Positions 37,870 through 50,010 of a DNA stretch of 64,000 nt are shown here, in pieces; position 1 is the first letter of the stretch, and every line of letters begins with the position of its first letter. The notes under the pieces are model-generated. The model had not been told where the DNA came from and did not search any database. It saw only the letters and a list, made by a program, of their open reading frames with translations. Source of the DNA: Proteles cristata cristata (taxonomy: Eukaryota; Chordata; Mammalia; Carnivora; Hyaenidae). Where the stretch lies: NCBI GenBank assembly GCA_017311185.1, contig JAESUZ010002553.1, forward strand, positions 372,001 through 436,000. The letters run 5' to 3'. Made by a program: the position numbers and the translations under genes.

Positions 37870-38590
37870 TATACTTGATAGGTCATTTTTCTCTAGCAGC
37901 TTTTAAAATTTTCTTCCTCTAGGATTTCAGAGTTTGACCCTAATGTACCTTTATGTTGTTTCCTTTGTACTTATGTTAATTTGGATGGAGATGCTGTTAG
38001 GATCTTTAAACCTGAGAAGTTTTCAACCATGATTTCTTCACATGATTTTGTTGTTGTTTTATTCCCTCTTGGGTCTCATTCTAGGACGCATATGTTAGTC
38101 CACTTGATTTTGCCCCAGGACTAAGGTTTCTGATACTTACATAATTTTTCTTCTATCTTTTCCCTCTGTCATCAGATTGCCTATTTTTAAATCTATTTTT
38201 TCATTACTGACACTTTCTCCAGGTGCCTCCAGTGTGCCTTAAGCTCATGCACTGAAGTTTTCATTTTAGTTAGTGTAGGATTTTATTTGGTTCCTTTTTT
38301 ATATTCTCTATTTCTTTGCTAAATTTCCAATGTGTCTACTCCTTATGCACATGTATTAATTAATGACACCAGCCACATTTACAATAGCTGTTCAAATCCT
38401 TGTTTGGTGTTTGCAACATCTGAGGGTTTTTCTGATCAGTTTCTGTGGATGGCTTCTGTTTCATAGAGGACACATTTTTCATGTGGTTTTACATGTCTGG
38501 TAGTTTTTAAAAATCAAGTACTTGATAAGCGATACATTGAACAGACTCTGGATTCTGTCATGTTCCTCCAAAGACTGACTTTTGTCCTCA
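37870..38590 (-). mobile_element. Ancient L1 5'-region fragment, antisense
   Basis: 'accatgatttcttcacatg', 'gtctcattctaggacgcatatgttagtccacttgattttgcccca', 'attttatttggttcctttt' and 'acatgtctggtag' follow the antisense 5' region of old L1M copies. Confidence 0.6.
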
Positions 38591-39024
38591 CCGGCCTTCA
38601 GCTAGCTGGACTTGAACTCCAAGGTCTCTCTCCCTTGCAGTGGACAGCAGCTGAAACCTTGATCAGTTCTTTTCAGCCTCCAGTCGATGATTTTCCCCTG
38701 AGCCCACTGTGAGCTTCTGCACTGTTCAGTAGTCATCCACAATTTGGGCTTACATGAAAATGTTGGGACTTAAACTTTGTGACTCCCTTCTCTCTGGGGT
38801 GTCCCCCTAATTTTCACACTGTTCCCCCAGTCCTTAAGTGTGTCCTCTGATAGATGGAGCTAATTGGCTTCTATGGCTAATTTATACTCATATCTAGAGA
38901 AGTCTCCAGGAAATTCACAGGTCTCACGCACTGAGGTTTATCTTTTAAGGGAAAATACCAGTTTAGCTCAACTAGTTCAGTTTCTGCTTGCTTTCAGTGC
39001 CTGAATCTCCTTCTCCTTCCCTCC

Positions 39025-39066
39025 CATTCTCTCTCTCTCTCTCTCTCTCTGTATGTATGTCTATAA

Positions 39067-39095
<29 letters not shown>
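39025..39095. repeat. Compound microsatellite (CT)n-(GTAT)n-(CA)n
   Basis: A CT run at about 39030-39050, a short gtatgtatgt, then a CA run at about 39066-39090. Confidence 0.95.
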
Positions 39096-39098
<3 letters not shown>

Positions 39099-40714
39099 CC
39101 ACAATACAATATCTAGATTTTATAGTTATATAAGGAAAGATTAGTCTATCCAAACTCTGCCAGTACTGCAAATATGAAACATTTAATTTTATTTTATAGT
39201 GTTTTGATATATAATTTTAAATATTTTTGTGTAGCTAAATATAACAATTTTCCATTGTTTTTCCCCATTTTGTACCATAATTATAGTTATTGTCAACTCA
39301 AGGGATATTAATAGTCTATATCAAATATATAATATATAAATTTCTTTAATTTCTATAAATATACAGATTTCTATACTTGTCATTAACTTTGTAATACTTA
39401 AAAAGGCATTGTGAGGTAAATTGTAAGAGCAAATATATTTTCTGCAAATGGTTAGTCAGTTGTCCTAACATTATTTGCTGAACATCTTGTCCTATCCTTA
39501 CTTTTTGAAGTAGAAATTTCCTTTTAGGGAAAGATAAAAGAGTCTCAAGTCAAACTTCCCAGTCAGCTTGCCAGTTACTAACTATGCACCTTAGGCAAAC
39601 CACGTAAGTCCCGTTCTTATTCTCAGATCACCTCAGAGTGATTTCATTAACTATAAATCTCCCAGAACAGAGGAATCAAGTCAGATCCTCATCTCACACT
39701 GTGTATTAAAACTAACCCAGAATTGATCATAGACCTAAATGTAATAGGTAAAACTGTAAAACTTATGGGAAAAAAATTGAGGATAGATCTTTGTGTCTGT
39801 GAGTTAGGTAATGGTTTCTTAGGCATGACACCAACGACATACATGACATAAGGAAAAATGCATAACTTGGACTTTATAGAAATTAAAATATTTCATGCAT
39901 CAGGAAAATGAAAAGACAACTGAAGGATGGGGGAGATGTGTATAAATCCTGTAACTGATATGGTACTTGTATCTAGAACACTTAAAACTCAACAATAAAA
40001 ACACAGCTAACCCAATTAAAAAGTAGATCAAGAATTTGAAAGGATATTTATCTAAAGAAGGTATACAAGTGGCCAATAAGTACTTAAAAGGTGTTCAATA
40101 TCATTAGTCAGTTAGGGAAATGCAAATTAAAATCACAATGACATACCACTTCACGCCCATTAGGTCGGCTCAAAAAATAAAAAGGATGCCAGTTGTCAAG
40201 GACATGGAGAAATTGAAACATCATATATTGTTGGGGAGGCTGTGAAGTGATGCGGCCACTTTGCACAACAGTTTAGCAGTTCCTCCAAAATTTAAACATG
40301 GAGTTAACCATATGACCCAGCAATTCCACTACTAATCATATACCCAAGATAAATGAAAACATATGTATACACAGAAACTTGTGCGTGAATGCTTACAGCA
40401 ACTATTCCTGATAGCTAAAACAGGGAAACAACCCAGATGTCCATCGACTGGTAAATAGATACTCAAAATGCAGTGTGTCCCATAACTGAGTACCATTCAT
40501 CTACACAAACAAGTGAATTAGCAGTACATTCTACAACATGGATGCACCTTGAAGACATTCTGCTACGTGAAAGAAGCCAGATGCAAATAAATGACCATGT
40601 GGTCCTTTTTATATTAGATATCCAGAACTGGCAAATCCACAAAGACAGAAAGTGGATTAGTGATTACCAGGGGCTGGGAGTGTGGAGCATTGGAATGGAT
40701 ACACGGTTTGCTTT

Positions 40715-40776
40715 GGGGTGACAAAAATGTTCTAGAATTAGTGGTGGGGTGACAAAAATGTTCTAGAATTAGTGGT
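40715..40776. repeat. Perfect 31-bp tandem duplication inside the L1
   Basis: Two identical 31-bp units, each starting ggggtgacaaaaatgttcta, at 40715-40745 and 40746-40776. Most L1 3' ends carry this text once, so this copy duplicated locally. Confidence 0.95.
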
Positions 40777-40851
40777 GAAGTTTGCGGAACTCTGTAAATA
40801 TACTAAAAATCACTAAACTGTACGAACTGCACACTTTAAAATGTGAGTTTT

Positions 40852-41066
40852 GGGGCACCTAACTGGGTCAGTCAGTTAAGCATTGACTCTTTGTTTCAGT
40901 TCAGGTCATGATCTCACAGTTCTGAGATCAAGCCCCACATCAGGCTCTGTGCCAACAGCTGATAGCATGGAGCCTGCTTGGGATTTTCTCTCTCCCTCTT
41001 TCTCTGCCTCTCCCCTGCTCTCTCTCTCTGTCTCTTTCAGAAATAAAGAAACATTAAAACAAACAT
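40852..41066 (+). mobile_element. CAN-SINE inserted in an L1 3' end
   Basis: 'ggggcacctaactgggtcagtcag' head, 'caggtcatgatctcacag' box, CT tract and A-rich tail. It interrupts the L1 between '...gtgagtttt' and 'catgatctgtgaattatacc'. Confidence 0.92.
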
Positions 41067-41159
41067 TAATTTCATGATCTGTGAATTATACCACAATAAA
41101 GGTATAATTGTTTTTAAATCCCAAGAATACCTAGCAACTTCTAATGGGCCTGTGTCATA

Positions 41160-41600
41160 GTTGTGAAGAGTCTGGGTTTTGAAAACAGACAATCTGGCCT
41201 CAAATCCCAGTTCCACTACTTTTTTTTAAGTTTATTTATTTATTTTGAGAGAGAGAGAGAGAGAATAGAAGTGCAGAAAGAGGGAGAGAGAGAAAATCCC
41301 AAGCAGGTTCCACACTGTCAGTGCAGAGCCCAATATCAGGCTCCAAAACATGAGATCATGACCTGAGCCAAAATCAAGAGTCAGACGCTTAACCCACTGA
41401 GCCAACCAGGTGCCCCTTAGCTCCACTACTTCTTAGTTATGTAAACTTGGGCAAGTTCCCCAACCTTTCCAAGCCCCATGTTCCTTATCTGTGAAATGGA
41501 AATAATTGTGTATACTGTCTAGAACTGTGGGCATTAACTAATAGAATATTCTGACAGTTGAGTGTCTACAAAAGTGTGAGAGAGGCTCTTAATTTAGTGC
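41160..41600 (+). mobile_element. MIR copy split by a minus-strand SINE
   Basis: 'tctgggttttgaaaacagacaatctggcctcaaatcccagttccactact' continues after the SINE as 'tagttatgtaaacttgggcaag...tatctgtgaaatgg', a sense MIR. Confidence 0.85.
41222..41418 (-). mobile_element. CAN-SINE, minus strand, inside a MIR
   Basis: T-rich left end and head at right (caaccaggtgcccc). The duplicated target ag[t/c]tccactactt lies at 41209-41221 and 41419-41431, with one mismatch. Confidence 0.95.
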
Positions 41601-42040
41601 AAGCTATTGTATTTATAACCTAAATGCTCATGGATACATGGAACTTTTAAGGCCCACCCCCACATCATGTGGTTAAATAATTGAATCTTTATAATATGTT
41701 AAAGGTATGAGAGCATAAGCTCCACTGACCCCTCCACTTCTAGCCCTTTCCCTCCACCATTATGTGAAATTTTCTTTGCTCTGCTCTTGTTTCTTCTTCC
41801 AAATAAACACTGTCTCTTTCACAGGGAGGGAGATTAAACTTTAATTTATAGAACAGATTGGGGTGGGGAACCCATATCTCCACAATATGGAGTCCTCACG
41901 AGCAGAAACATGAAAACTGCCCTCCATGCTCTTCAGTTAGTTGTAAGCCTCTTACTAGAGAGATGCACCTTTCTTCCCATTGGAGACCCAGACATATTTC
42001 ATTATTTTTCCCCACAGAAGGTTGAAACCCATATGCTATT

Positions 42041-42255
42041 TTATTTATTTTTTAATGTTTTACTTATTTCTGAGAGAGAGACAGTGTGAGCAGGGGAGGG
42101 TCAGAGAGAGAGGGAGATACAGAATCTGAAACAGGCTCCAGCCTCTGAGCTGGCTGTCAGCACAGAGCCCAACGCAGGGCTTCAACCCATGAACTGTGAG
42201 ATCAAGACCTAAGCTGAAGTCAGAAGCTTAATCGACTGAACCACCCAGGTGCCCT
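42041..42255 (-). mobile_element. CAN-SINE, minus strand
   Basis: Left 'ttatttattttttaatg', GA-rich block, right 'gaaccacccaggtgccc'. Flanks ccatatgctat and ccatatgatat are a probable target duplication. Confidence 0.94.
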
Positions 42256-42464
42256 GTCCATATGATATATTAAATGTATATTTTGCCTTCCCCTTTTATT
42301 TGTACAAAGCCCACATTCCTAATAATTTTACAGTATATTGGACTCCATGTCTGAAAGTTTCTGCAGCATTAACAGCTTCAGAGTGAGATGGTGAGTGGTG
42401 GGAAGGCTCAAAGATGCACGTAGAGGATCAGCTTTGACAGCAGTTGCTGAGGTCTTCCGATAAT

Positions 42465-42530
42465 TTAACAAACATTGGCTGAGTGCCTATCCTGTGTCCC
42501 AGGGTGTCAGGCAGGCATCTGAGCAGGATT
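42465..42530. mobile_element. Short L2-like fragment
   Basis: 'aacaaacattggctgagtgcctatcctgtgtcccagg' matches the LINE-2 3' core. Confidence 0.5.
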
Positions 42531-44308
42531 CCCAGACTTCTGCATTCCCACCTCTGTTTTGTCAATGCCCTTCAGCCAGAGCCAGCCAGCCACACTTGTA
42601 GTGGAACGTGTTGGGTTTATTGTTGACACGAGGGAGAGCACACGCCGTGGGGTGCTGGTGGGAGGCAGTCGCTGCAGGAAGATGTCATAAAGGATGTATT
42701 ATACACTTGGGCCTGTGTTAGATGATTTGGGCAAAGGGTCAAGGAAGCAGTGTTTGGTCTAGATTAGATACTATTGGGAGTGGGGGCAATTCTATGATCA
42801 GGTGTTTTAATGAATCCTAAGGGAGGAGGGATGGAGCTTAGTAAACATGTAGCAACCACTCTTATTAGGATGTGGATGTTTAGTCATGTCGTGGTTTATT
42901 TGGACAATATTCATGCTGTTGTCTCTGTTCAGACATGATGGAGAGGCTTGTTTTATCTCAATCCATCTCAGCTAGAGTGGTCTGGTCTGATGTTGGTATT
43001 TTGCGAAATTGTTTGCTCTCAACAAGTGAATACCAAAGTCCACCGGGGAGTTCCCAGCCAGCACCTGAACATCAGGGGCTACTTTTCTCTTCCTCATTTC
43101 TCTTAATCACTGCACTCACTTCATTGATTTTAATGTAATTCATCTTGAAAAGGATGCAGAAGGTAATGGGTAGTTTTGTGTAGACATGACTAAAGAAAAG
43201 CAGTTACAGATAAACATCCTCAAGGATCATGGACCACTTTTTTTGCAAGCTCAGCTGTAACAAGTTCAGGAATCATCCAATCTGCCAGGAGCCTCTTGAA
43301 CAGCTGCATGGAGATAAGCTTACAGAAAGATGAAGCTTGGAGATTTCCCTCTGATAATTTATTGTACGTAGACTATGGTGGCTGGGCTCTGAGGCTCACT
43401 TTTCTCTTCGGGACACCAGGTTTGACCCTCTGCAGGGGCAATCTGAACTACTCATGTTAAGATGCATCCAAAGATGACATCTCCAGAGAGGAATTGCTGA
43501 TGAACATTTGTAATGCAATGGTAGGTCATGGCAGGATGCCCATGGCCACCAGGGCAGTGACCAGCCATCTGCTCTTTGCATTCCAGCTATGACTGCAGCA
43601 GAAACACAGAGATGGGTTGACAGTGGGCCTTTAAATATATTATTTCCCCACCTATGCGTTTAAATCCCCACACCTTCAGGCAGTCGAGTCTAGCACCTCA
43701 AACTAGGCATTCACATATATGCATCTGCCCATTTAGCTGTTGATTTTAAGGCCCATTATGGAAGAGTAGAGCCCATATACACATAGGCCAAAAAGAACCT
43801 CCTTATAGAAAAGGTCACCTGATTTTTAACACGTTCTGGGCCCCAGGGTATCACTGTAATGCTCACTGTTGTATATTACACACCAAAGGACCGTACATGA
43901 TTTTATGAGCATGACAGAAACATGGGTTGAGAATGGATGTCTCAATACTCTTATTCTCTCTAAAAAGAACTTTAAGATAAATGGTATTCATATGATTCTA
44001 ATTCTAGCCTTCTTTCTAAGGAAATGGGGAGAACTCATAACTTGGGGCTCAGAGGCACCACTTCCTGCCAGTGTGACCTGATTCTCATCGCTGAGAGGTA
44101 CTGTGGGATCTGGCCCATACTCAATACTCATCTTGCTTCCTGCTTCTTATTACTTAGCTTCTGTATTTGCTCAGAATGGAGTCTTAACAGAGTAGGGAAG
44201 AAGTTGTGTGAATTCCAGGAAGAAGGTAGAGCCAGTGCAAATGCTGTGAGGCAGGAGAAAACTTGATGTGTCCCTTCAGTGGTGCTGCAGGTAGAAATAA
44301 CAGAATTT

Positions 44309-44555
44309 GGGGCACTTGTGTGGCTCAGTGGTTTAAGCATCTGACTCTTGATTTCAGCTCATGTCATGATCCCACAGTTTATGAGTTCAAGCCCATATCC
44401 AGCTCTGCACTGACCACATAGAGTCTACTTAGGATTCTCTCTCCCTGTCTCTCTGCCCCTCCCCTGCTCATGCTCTATTTCTCTGCCTCTGACTGTCAAA
44501 ATGAATAATAAAATAAACATTTTTAAAAGGATAGCTTTTTTAAAAAAAGAAAGAA
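44309..44555 (+). mobile_element. CAN-SINE, first of a close direct pair
   Basis: 'ggggcacttgtgtggctcagtgg' head, 'tcatgtcatgatcccacag' box, CT tract and long A-rich tail. Flanks gaaataacaga and gaaagaacaga are a likely duplication. Confidence 0.92.
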
Positions 44556-44701
44556 CAGAGGTCAAGGAAGAAGGGACAAAGTTCTTGCAGAACAGCAGGT
44601 GGCATTTCAATCTGGGTGAGCAGCGCAGCCTCTTTTGTCTCTTCTCTGAGTGGGTGAATCTGCAGGCATCAACTTCTCCTTTAAAAAAAAATGAAAGCAC
44701 T

Positions 44702-44918
44702 GGGGCGCCTGCGTGGCTCAGTCAGTTCAGTGTCTGACTCTTGATCTCAGCTCAGGTCATTATCTTACGGGTCATGAGAACAAGCCCTGCATTGGACTCT
44801 GTGCTGACAGCATGGAGCCTGCTTAGGATTCTCTCTCTCCCCCTCTCTCTCTGCCCCTCTCCCATGTGCATGTGTGTGCATGCACTTTTCTCTCTCTTTC
44901 TCTCAAAATAAATAAATG
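44702..44918 (+). mobile_element. CAN-SINE, second of a close direct pair
   Basis: 'ggggcgcctgcgtggctcag' head and a CT block interrupted by a TG/CA insertion (44865-44885). AAAT tail. Confidence 0.93.
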
Positions 44919-45744
44919 CACTTAGAAAAAATTAAACCACGCAATGTATGTTGGTTTGATTTGCCTTTTTCAGTTGCTAACGTATCCTCAATGTCTCTCT
45001 GGAGAAATACGCATATCTCCTGCTCATTCCTTCCAATGGCGCATCATGTGACACCGTGTGGCTTGCCATCACCTTGGAACCCATTCCTTATTGGACATGG
45101 AGCGTGGAAACAATTTCATGGGTTCATTTCCTTTGAGAATAACCTACTCTGGGCCTTAACTCGTGGGTTCTCACCCCTACTTGCAGCAGGAAGTGTGCAG
45201 GATGGAGGGAGGAGGAGAGCTGAAGCCAGACCATAAAAGACCCTGAGGGGGAAGTTTCAGACTATACATTTTTAGTTTTTCATTCCTTCTGCACATTTTG
45301 TATACTGTTGAGTGCTACTAAAGAACTGTATTTTTCCCCAGAGACGCAACGCAAATGCCGCATCTTCTGTGGCTCATTTATCGATTTGCTACAGGAGGGG
45401 CTCTTGCCGACAAATGGAAACAAAATCGAGGCAGAAAGTGCTTTGCAACTCTGGGTCTGTAGCCATTCACTCTGAATGGGAGAGAGGAGAGAAAAGCACT
45501 TTCACGTAAAGCCGATTGATAATCACCAAGGGGGAGGGCACATCCCTCTATGAAGAGAATGAGGAGAAAGGGGCATTCTCTGACCTTAAGTCACATTAGT
45601 AAGTACAAAATACCCTGCTTTTTGTCACGGTCCTCACACCTCACTGCCAGTTCTGTTACCTTGGCCGTGTGTTGAAGGCAGGAGAAAGGCATGGGGATGT
45701 GCATGACCATTACGAGAATTACTGTTTCCTGTGTGGTCCCCGGG

Positions 45745-45885
45745 ATGACTTGCTGACGCTTCCTGTGAACCTCACTTCGTCATGTGCCACTGGGAAGTTA
45801 TTTCTGCAGCTGTGAAAACTGGAAGCATAATAATTACCTCACAGGTTGTGTTACTGTGTTAGTATTATCTAAGTGAACCCCTTCT
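45745..45885 (+). mobile_element. MIR copy
   Basis: 'gtgccactgggaagttatttctgcagctgtgaaaactgg...ataattacctcacaggttgtgtta' is sense MIR. Confidence 0.75.
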
Positions 45886-45937
45886 GCTCATGCAGTTCTG
45901 TCCCCCCTGGAGAGGCAGGGGCCAGGCATTGAATTTG

Positions 45938-45938
<1 letters not shown>

Positions 45939-45979
<41 letters not shown>
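45939..45979. repeat. (GT)20 microsatellite
   Basis: Uninterrupted GT run followed by a short (GATACATA) repeat at about 45988-46012. Confidence 0.97.
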
Positions 45980-45982
<3 letters not shown>

Positions 45983-46288
45983 AGCAAAGATAGATACATA
46001 GATACATAGACACACATACAACAATTATCTTTGTTTCCTTCTCACTCTTATGCCTGAGGTACTGAGTTTATATCATAGTATTTCATTTACAGGACAGCAA
46101 AGAGAAGAATGAACAGCCCCCAAGGACTTTGCATCCTCTTTTAAGAGAGAGATTAGTGTTTTGGGATTTCTACAGAATAGTTGCATCATGTTGTATGGAA
46201 ATATGACCTTGCCATCACTTTTATTCAGAGGTACAGTGTGGTTTAAGGAAATATAGGTAGGTTCCATGGACAAGAGGTAGACTTCGAT

Positions 46289-46677
46289 GATTAATGTTAC
46301 ATGTCAACTTGGCCGGGTCATGGAGCCCCAGTGTGTGGTCAAAAGCAAGGCTATATGTGGCTGTGAAGGTATTTCTTAGATGTGATTGACATTTAAATCA
46401 ATAGTCTTTGAGTAAAGCAGATTCCCCTCCATAATGTGGGTGGGCCTCACCCAATCAGTTGAAAACCTTTAGAGGAAAAGATTGAGTTCGCCGTAGGAGT
46501 AAGGGATCTGCCTCCAGGCTGCATTCAGACTTGAGCTACAGCATCAGCTGTCCTCTGGGCCTCCAGCCTGCCCTGCAGATTCTGGACTGTTGTGTGAGCC
46601 TGCCCCTAACATGAATCTGTCTCTCCATATATCTGTCCCATCGGTTCTCTTTCTCCAGAGGACCCTGATTGATACAG
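46289..46677 (+). mobile_element. Ancient ERVL-type LTR-like repeat (MLT2-like)
   Basis: 'atgttacatgtcaacttggccgggtcatgg', 'agtaaagcagattcccctccataatgtgggtgggcctcacccaatcagttgaa' and 'ggttctctttctccagaggaccctgattgatacag' in order. Non-coding relic. A copy of the same family in the opposite orientation lies at 59.4-59.9 kb. Confidence 0.75.
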
Positions 46678-46904
46678 ACTTGGGAGCAGGTGGGCTGGCT
46701 GCTCAGGATGGATCGTGTTTCCACACATCGAATTGTACGCTTTAACGTGCTGTGGAGAGTCCACCTCATTTACTAAGAGGTGGAACTGAGAGTGTTCTCT
46801 CTATAAATACTCAGGGTCTGCTGCATATTAATTTGGGAATGCCCAGACTTAAAACCTCAAGTCAGAAATATCTAGTGGCTACCTACTGTCTTTGTTCTCT
46901 CTGC

Positions 46905-47760
46905 TGAACCTTAGCAACTTAAAAAAAAACAAAACACTTATTCTTTCAGAGTTTGCAGATTTAGAAATCTGGCAGGCTCAGCTGGCTTCTCTGCTTTGCA
47001 TCTTGCAGACCCAAAATCAAGGTGTTGACGTTGCGGTGATTCCTGGAGGCTCTAGGGCAGGAACTGCCTCCCCACTCATTCAGGCTCTTGGCAGACTTCC
47101 CCTCCAAGTGGCTGTAGATCTGGAGGTCCTTGTTTCTGTGCTGGCTGTCACTTGGGGTCAACCTTAGCCCCTAGAAGCCTCTTTCTGTTCCTTACATATA
47201 ATCTCTTGCATCTCAAAACCAGCAAGTGTAGGTTGAGTCCTTCTCATACTTTAAACCTCTCTGACTCTCCTTCTGCCTCATCTCTCCTGCCTTTTCTACA
47301 GCTGCCTCTAATTAACTGATTCTTACGCTTTCTTCTTCCACTTTTTCTTAATGTTTATTTATTTTTGAGAGAGAGAGAAGGAGCACACATGAGCAGGGAG
47401 GGGACAGAGAGAGAGGGTGACAGAGGGTCCGAAGTGAGCTCTGCACTGACAGTAGAGAGCCCGATGCAGGGCTTGACCCACGAACCGTGAGATCATGACC
47501 TGAGCCGAAGTCGGGTGCTCAACTGACTAAGCCTCCCAGGCGCCCTTCCTCTTCCAGTTTTAAGGGCCAGGGCCTATTTGATTATGCTGGAACCACCCAG
47601 ATAATTCAGAATAGTCTTCCTATTTTAATGTCAGTGGATTAGCAACCTTAATTACACCTGCAAAGTCACTTTTCCCTGAAAGGTAACATACTCATGCCCC
47701 AGAGACTAGGGTGTGGACATCTTTGGGGCACTGTTATTCTGCCTGTTGCACCTGCTGTGA
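46905..47760. mobile_element. Ancient LTR-like repeat split by a SINE
   Basis: 'tctggcaggctcagctggcttctctgc', 'ccaagtggctgtagatctggaggtcc' and, after the SINE, 'aaccacccagataattcagaatagtcttcctattttaa...ggtgtggacatctttggggcactgttattctgcctgt'. Widespread old repeat, family not resolved by eye. Confidence 0.55.
47341..47545 (-). mobile_element. CAN-SINE, minus strand
   Basis: Left 'cttaatgtttatttatttttgagag', right 'gcctcccaggcgccc'. Target duplication ttc[t/c]tcttcca at 47330-47340 and 47546-47556. Confidence 0.95.
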
Positions 47761-48054
47761 ATTAAGGCTATGAATGCCCCTGCCCTCATGGCCCCGACCA
47801 ACTCATTGGAGAGAAGAGCCTTATGCTAACGACAGATCTGTCCTAACACCATTGCAGACCAAAACAGTGAGGTGCAGGGTAGCATCTGGCTTCATCAATC
47901 ACACAGCAATAATGGAGCAGAGCAGTCTGCATTACTACTTCGTGACCTGTAATACCCAGCACACTGAGTATATAACAGTAGGTGCTCAGTGTTGAATGAA
48001 TGGATGGATAGAAGGGAATATGGACCAAAAAACTAAATCTATTGGAATTATCTC

Positions 48055-48215
48055 TTCAATATTTTATTGACATGTCCATTCCTTAATTATACGTTGAAAA
48101 TGTACCCCATGCTGCATTCTGTGCAGGGCCATACAGGCATGATAGTGAATAAACCGGGTGAACACATGTGTAGTTAACCGCGAGGATAGTGGCATGAGAG
48201 AAATGCACTAAATGC
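48055..48215. mobile_element. L2-like fragment
   Basis: 'ttattgacatgtccattccttaattatacgttgaaaatgtaccccatgctgcattctgtgcagggccatacaggcatgatagtgaataaacc' follows a LINE-2 layout. Confidence 0.45.
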
Positions 48216-48280
48216 GCTGGCACCACTTAGTAAATGTCACATGCAAGATAAGTGAGGAGACTCTGAGGAAGCTGGTTTTT

Positions 48281-48492
48281 TTTTTTTTTTTTTATGTTTT
48301 ATTTATTTAGAGAGAGAGAGACAGCGTGAGCAGGGGAGGGTCAGAGAGAGAGGGAGTCACAGACTGAAACAGGCTCCAGGCTCTGAGCTGGCAGTCAGCA
48401 CAGAGCCCGATGCGGGGCTCGAACCCACGAACCGCGAAATCACGACCTAAGCGAAAGTCGGACGCTTAACCGACTAAGCCACTCAGGTGTCC
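48281..48492 (-). mobile_element. Young CAN-SINE, minus strand, long target duplication
   Basis: Near-canonical SINE with pure T-run tail complement. Flanked by ctgaggaagctggttttt at 48263-48280 and 48493-48510 (last Ts shared with the tail). Confidence 0.97.
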
Positions 48493-49229
48493 CTGAGGAA
48501 GCTGGTTTTTAAGTGGAAAGCCAAAAACCAGAGACAGTGTGTCCTAGGCTGGCTTCTGAAGGAGACAGACTCAGAGGTAGGGATTTGGGAGCAGGAAGCC
48601 AGTTAGGGAGTGCTGGGGATCGGCACCTATTAGCACCCATCTAGGAAAGAGTACAGGAAATAACGGGGGGCAGAGGGAGATGTTGGGGTGTGGGTGCAAG
48701 CAGGGTGTCGGCTGGTACTACAGAGGGCTCAGAAGCTGAGCTGGTCCTCCAGAGTTGTCTTGAGCTGGGGCTGAAGGCCTGGGTTTCATGCCAGTTGCCT
48801 GACCCTTGTGTTAAGTTGCAGTGTGACTCAGATCCCTTAGGGGCAGGTATGACGTATGCCCTCAGTGATTAGAAAAGCTCATGATCTCAATAATCAAATA
48901 CAATTAATATTGCCCAGCTGTACGTATTATAATCACGAGCATGCAGGAAAATCTGGTCTTGATGGGGGGATGTGGGAGAGGTATAATGAGTCTGTTTTCA
49001 TTTTCTCCCATCATGATGGTCTTCAACTGGGTTCTATCGAAGCTACTGTAACGACTTCTTGGACACATCTCAGAGCTTTCTGCTTACTCCTTCATGTAGA
49101 AATGGCCAGTCAGACTTAAGCTGTGACTTTCACCCTCCCCCTGGCTGGAGGGTCTGGGCTTTTATTCTGGGGGTTATAGAAGAAGATAATGAGGGACACA
49201 GCAGCTCTTATTATCTTAGCTATGGTTAT

Positions 49230-50010
49230 TTCTCTAATACTTGATCAACATCAAAGCCTGTAGCCTACATTCCAGTATCATTCTCTGACACCAACTGGGT
49301 ATCTTACGATTCAATTCAATTCTGATGCTAACTACCCAGTTAGTGTCTGATCCCAGAAATGAAAGGACTCCGTACCTCAGGACTGTCCTAACTTCTGACA
49401 TTAAATGGAGTCCACAGGCCACCTACTTCTGCATGGCCAGCTACAAATTAGAGGTTTCCCAAGACTCTCTCAGTTTCAGGAGTTCTTTGGAATGACTCAC
49501 AGAACTGCTGAAAGCACTATGCTTAAAAATTATTTTTATTAAAAATGATATGAATGATCAGCCAGGTGAATGGGTGCGTAGGCAAGATCTGGAGTTATCC
49601 CGGGTGCAGGAGCGTCTGTCTCTGTAATTGAAGCATGTTGCCATTCCCATACATTGATATGTCCAAAACCAGCAAGTTCTCCAGGTCTTATTGTTCAGAG
49701 TTTTTATAAAGCTTCATTGCTGAGGCACGACTGATTAGATCATGATAGAACTCAATTTCTAGCCCCCTACCTTCCACAGAGGTCAGGGGTGGGACTAAAA
49801 TTTCCAAACCTCTCATCACATACTTTCCCCTTCTGGCATGGCCAGCCCCTACTTCAAGCTACCAGAGAGCCCACCATGGGTCACCTCATTAGCATAAACT
49901 CAAGTATGGCAGGGAAGGCTGAATTTCATTCTCCCACTGATTTGGCACTCCTGACCTCTGTGAGTTCCTCCTTTAGCCTCCTTCACTTGGATTTTGGTGG
50001 GGGACAAGGG
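49230..50010. mobile_element. Ancient LTR-class repeat
   Basis: 'tttggaatgactcacagaactgctgaaagcactatgctta', 'gttcagagtttttataaagcttcattgctgaggcacgactgattagatcatg' and 'cacctcattagcataaactca' match, in order, a dispersed mammalian retroviral LTR family. Only this non-coding part is present. The exact family is unresolved. Confidence 0.55.

Larger units (their letters stand above)
39660..41100 (+). mobile_element. Old L1 3' end (late ORF2 and 3'UTR), sense, split by a SINE
   Basis: Ordered L1 motifs: 'acctaaatgtaataggtaaaac', 'ggaaatgcaaattaaaatcacaatgacataccactt', 'atatgacccagcaattccac', 'cagatgtccatcgactgg' and 'tgaattataccacaataaagg' at the end. It is 5'-truncated with the frame broken. A CAN-SINE interrupts it at 40852. 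Confidence 0.9.
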
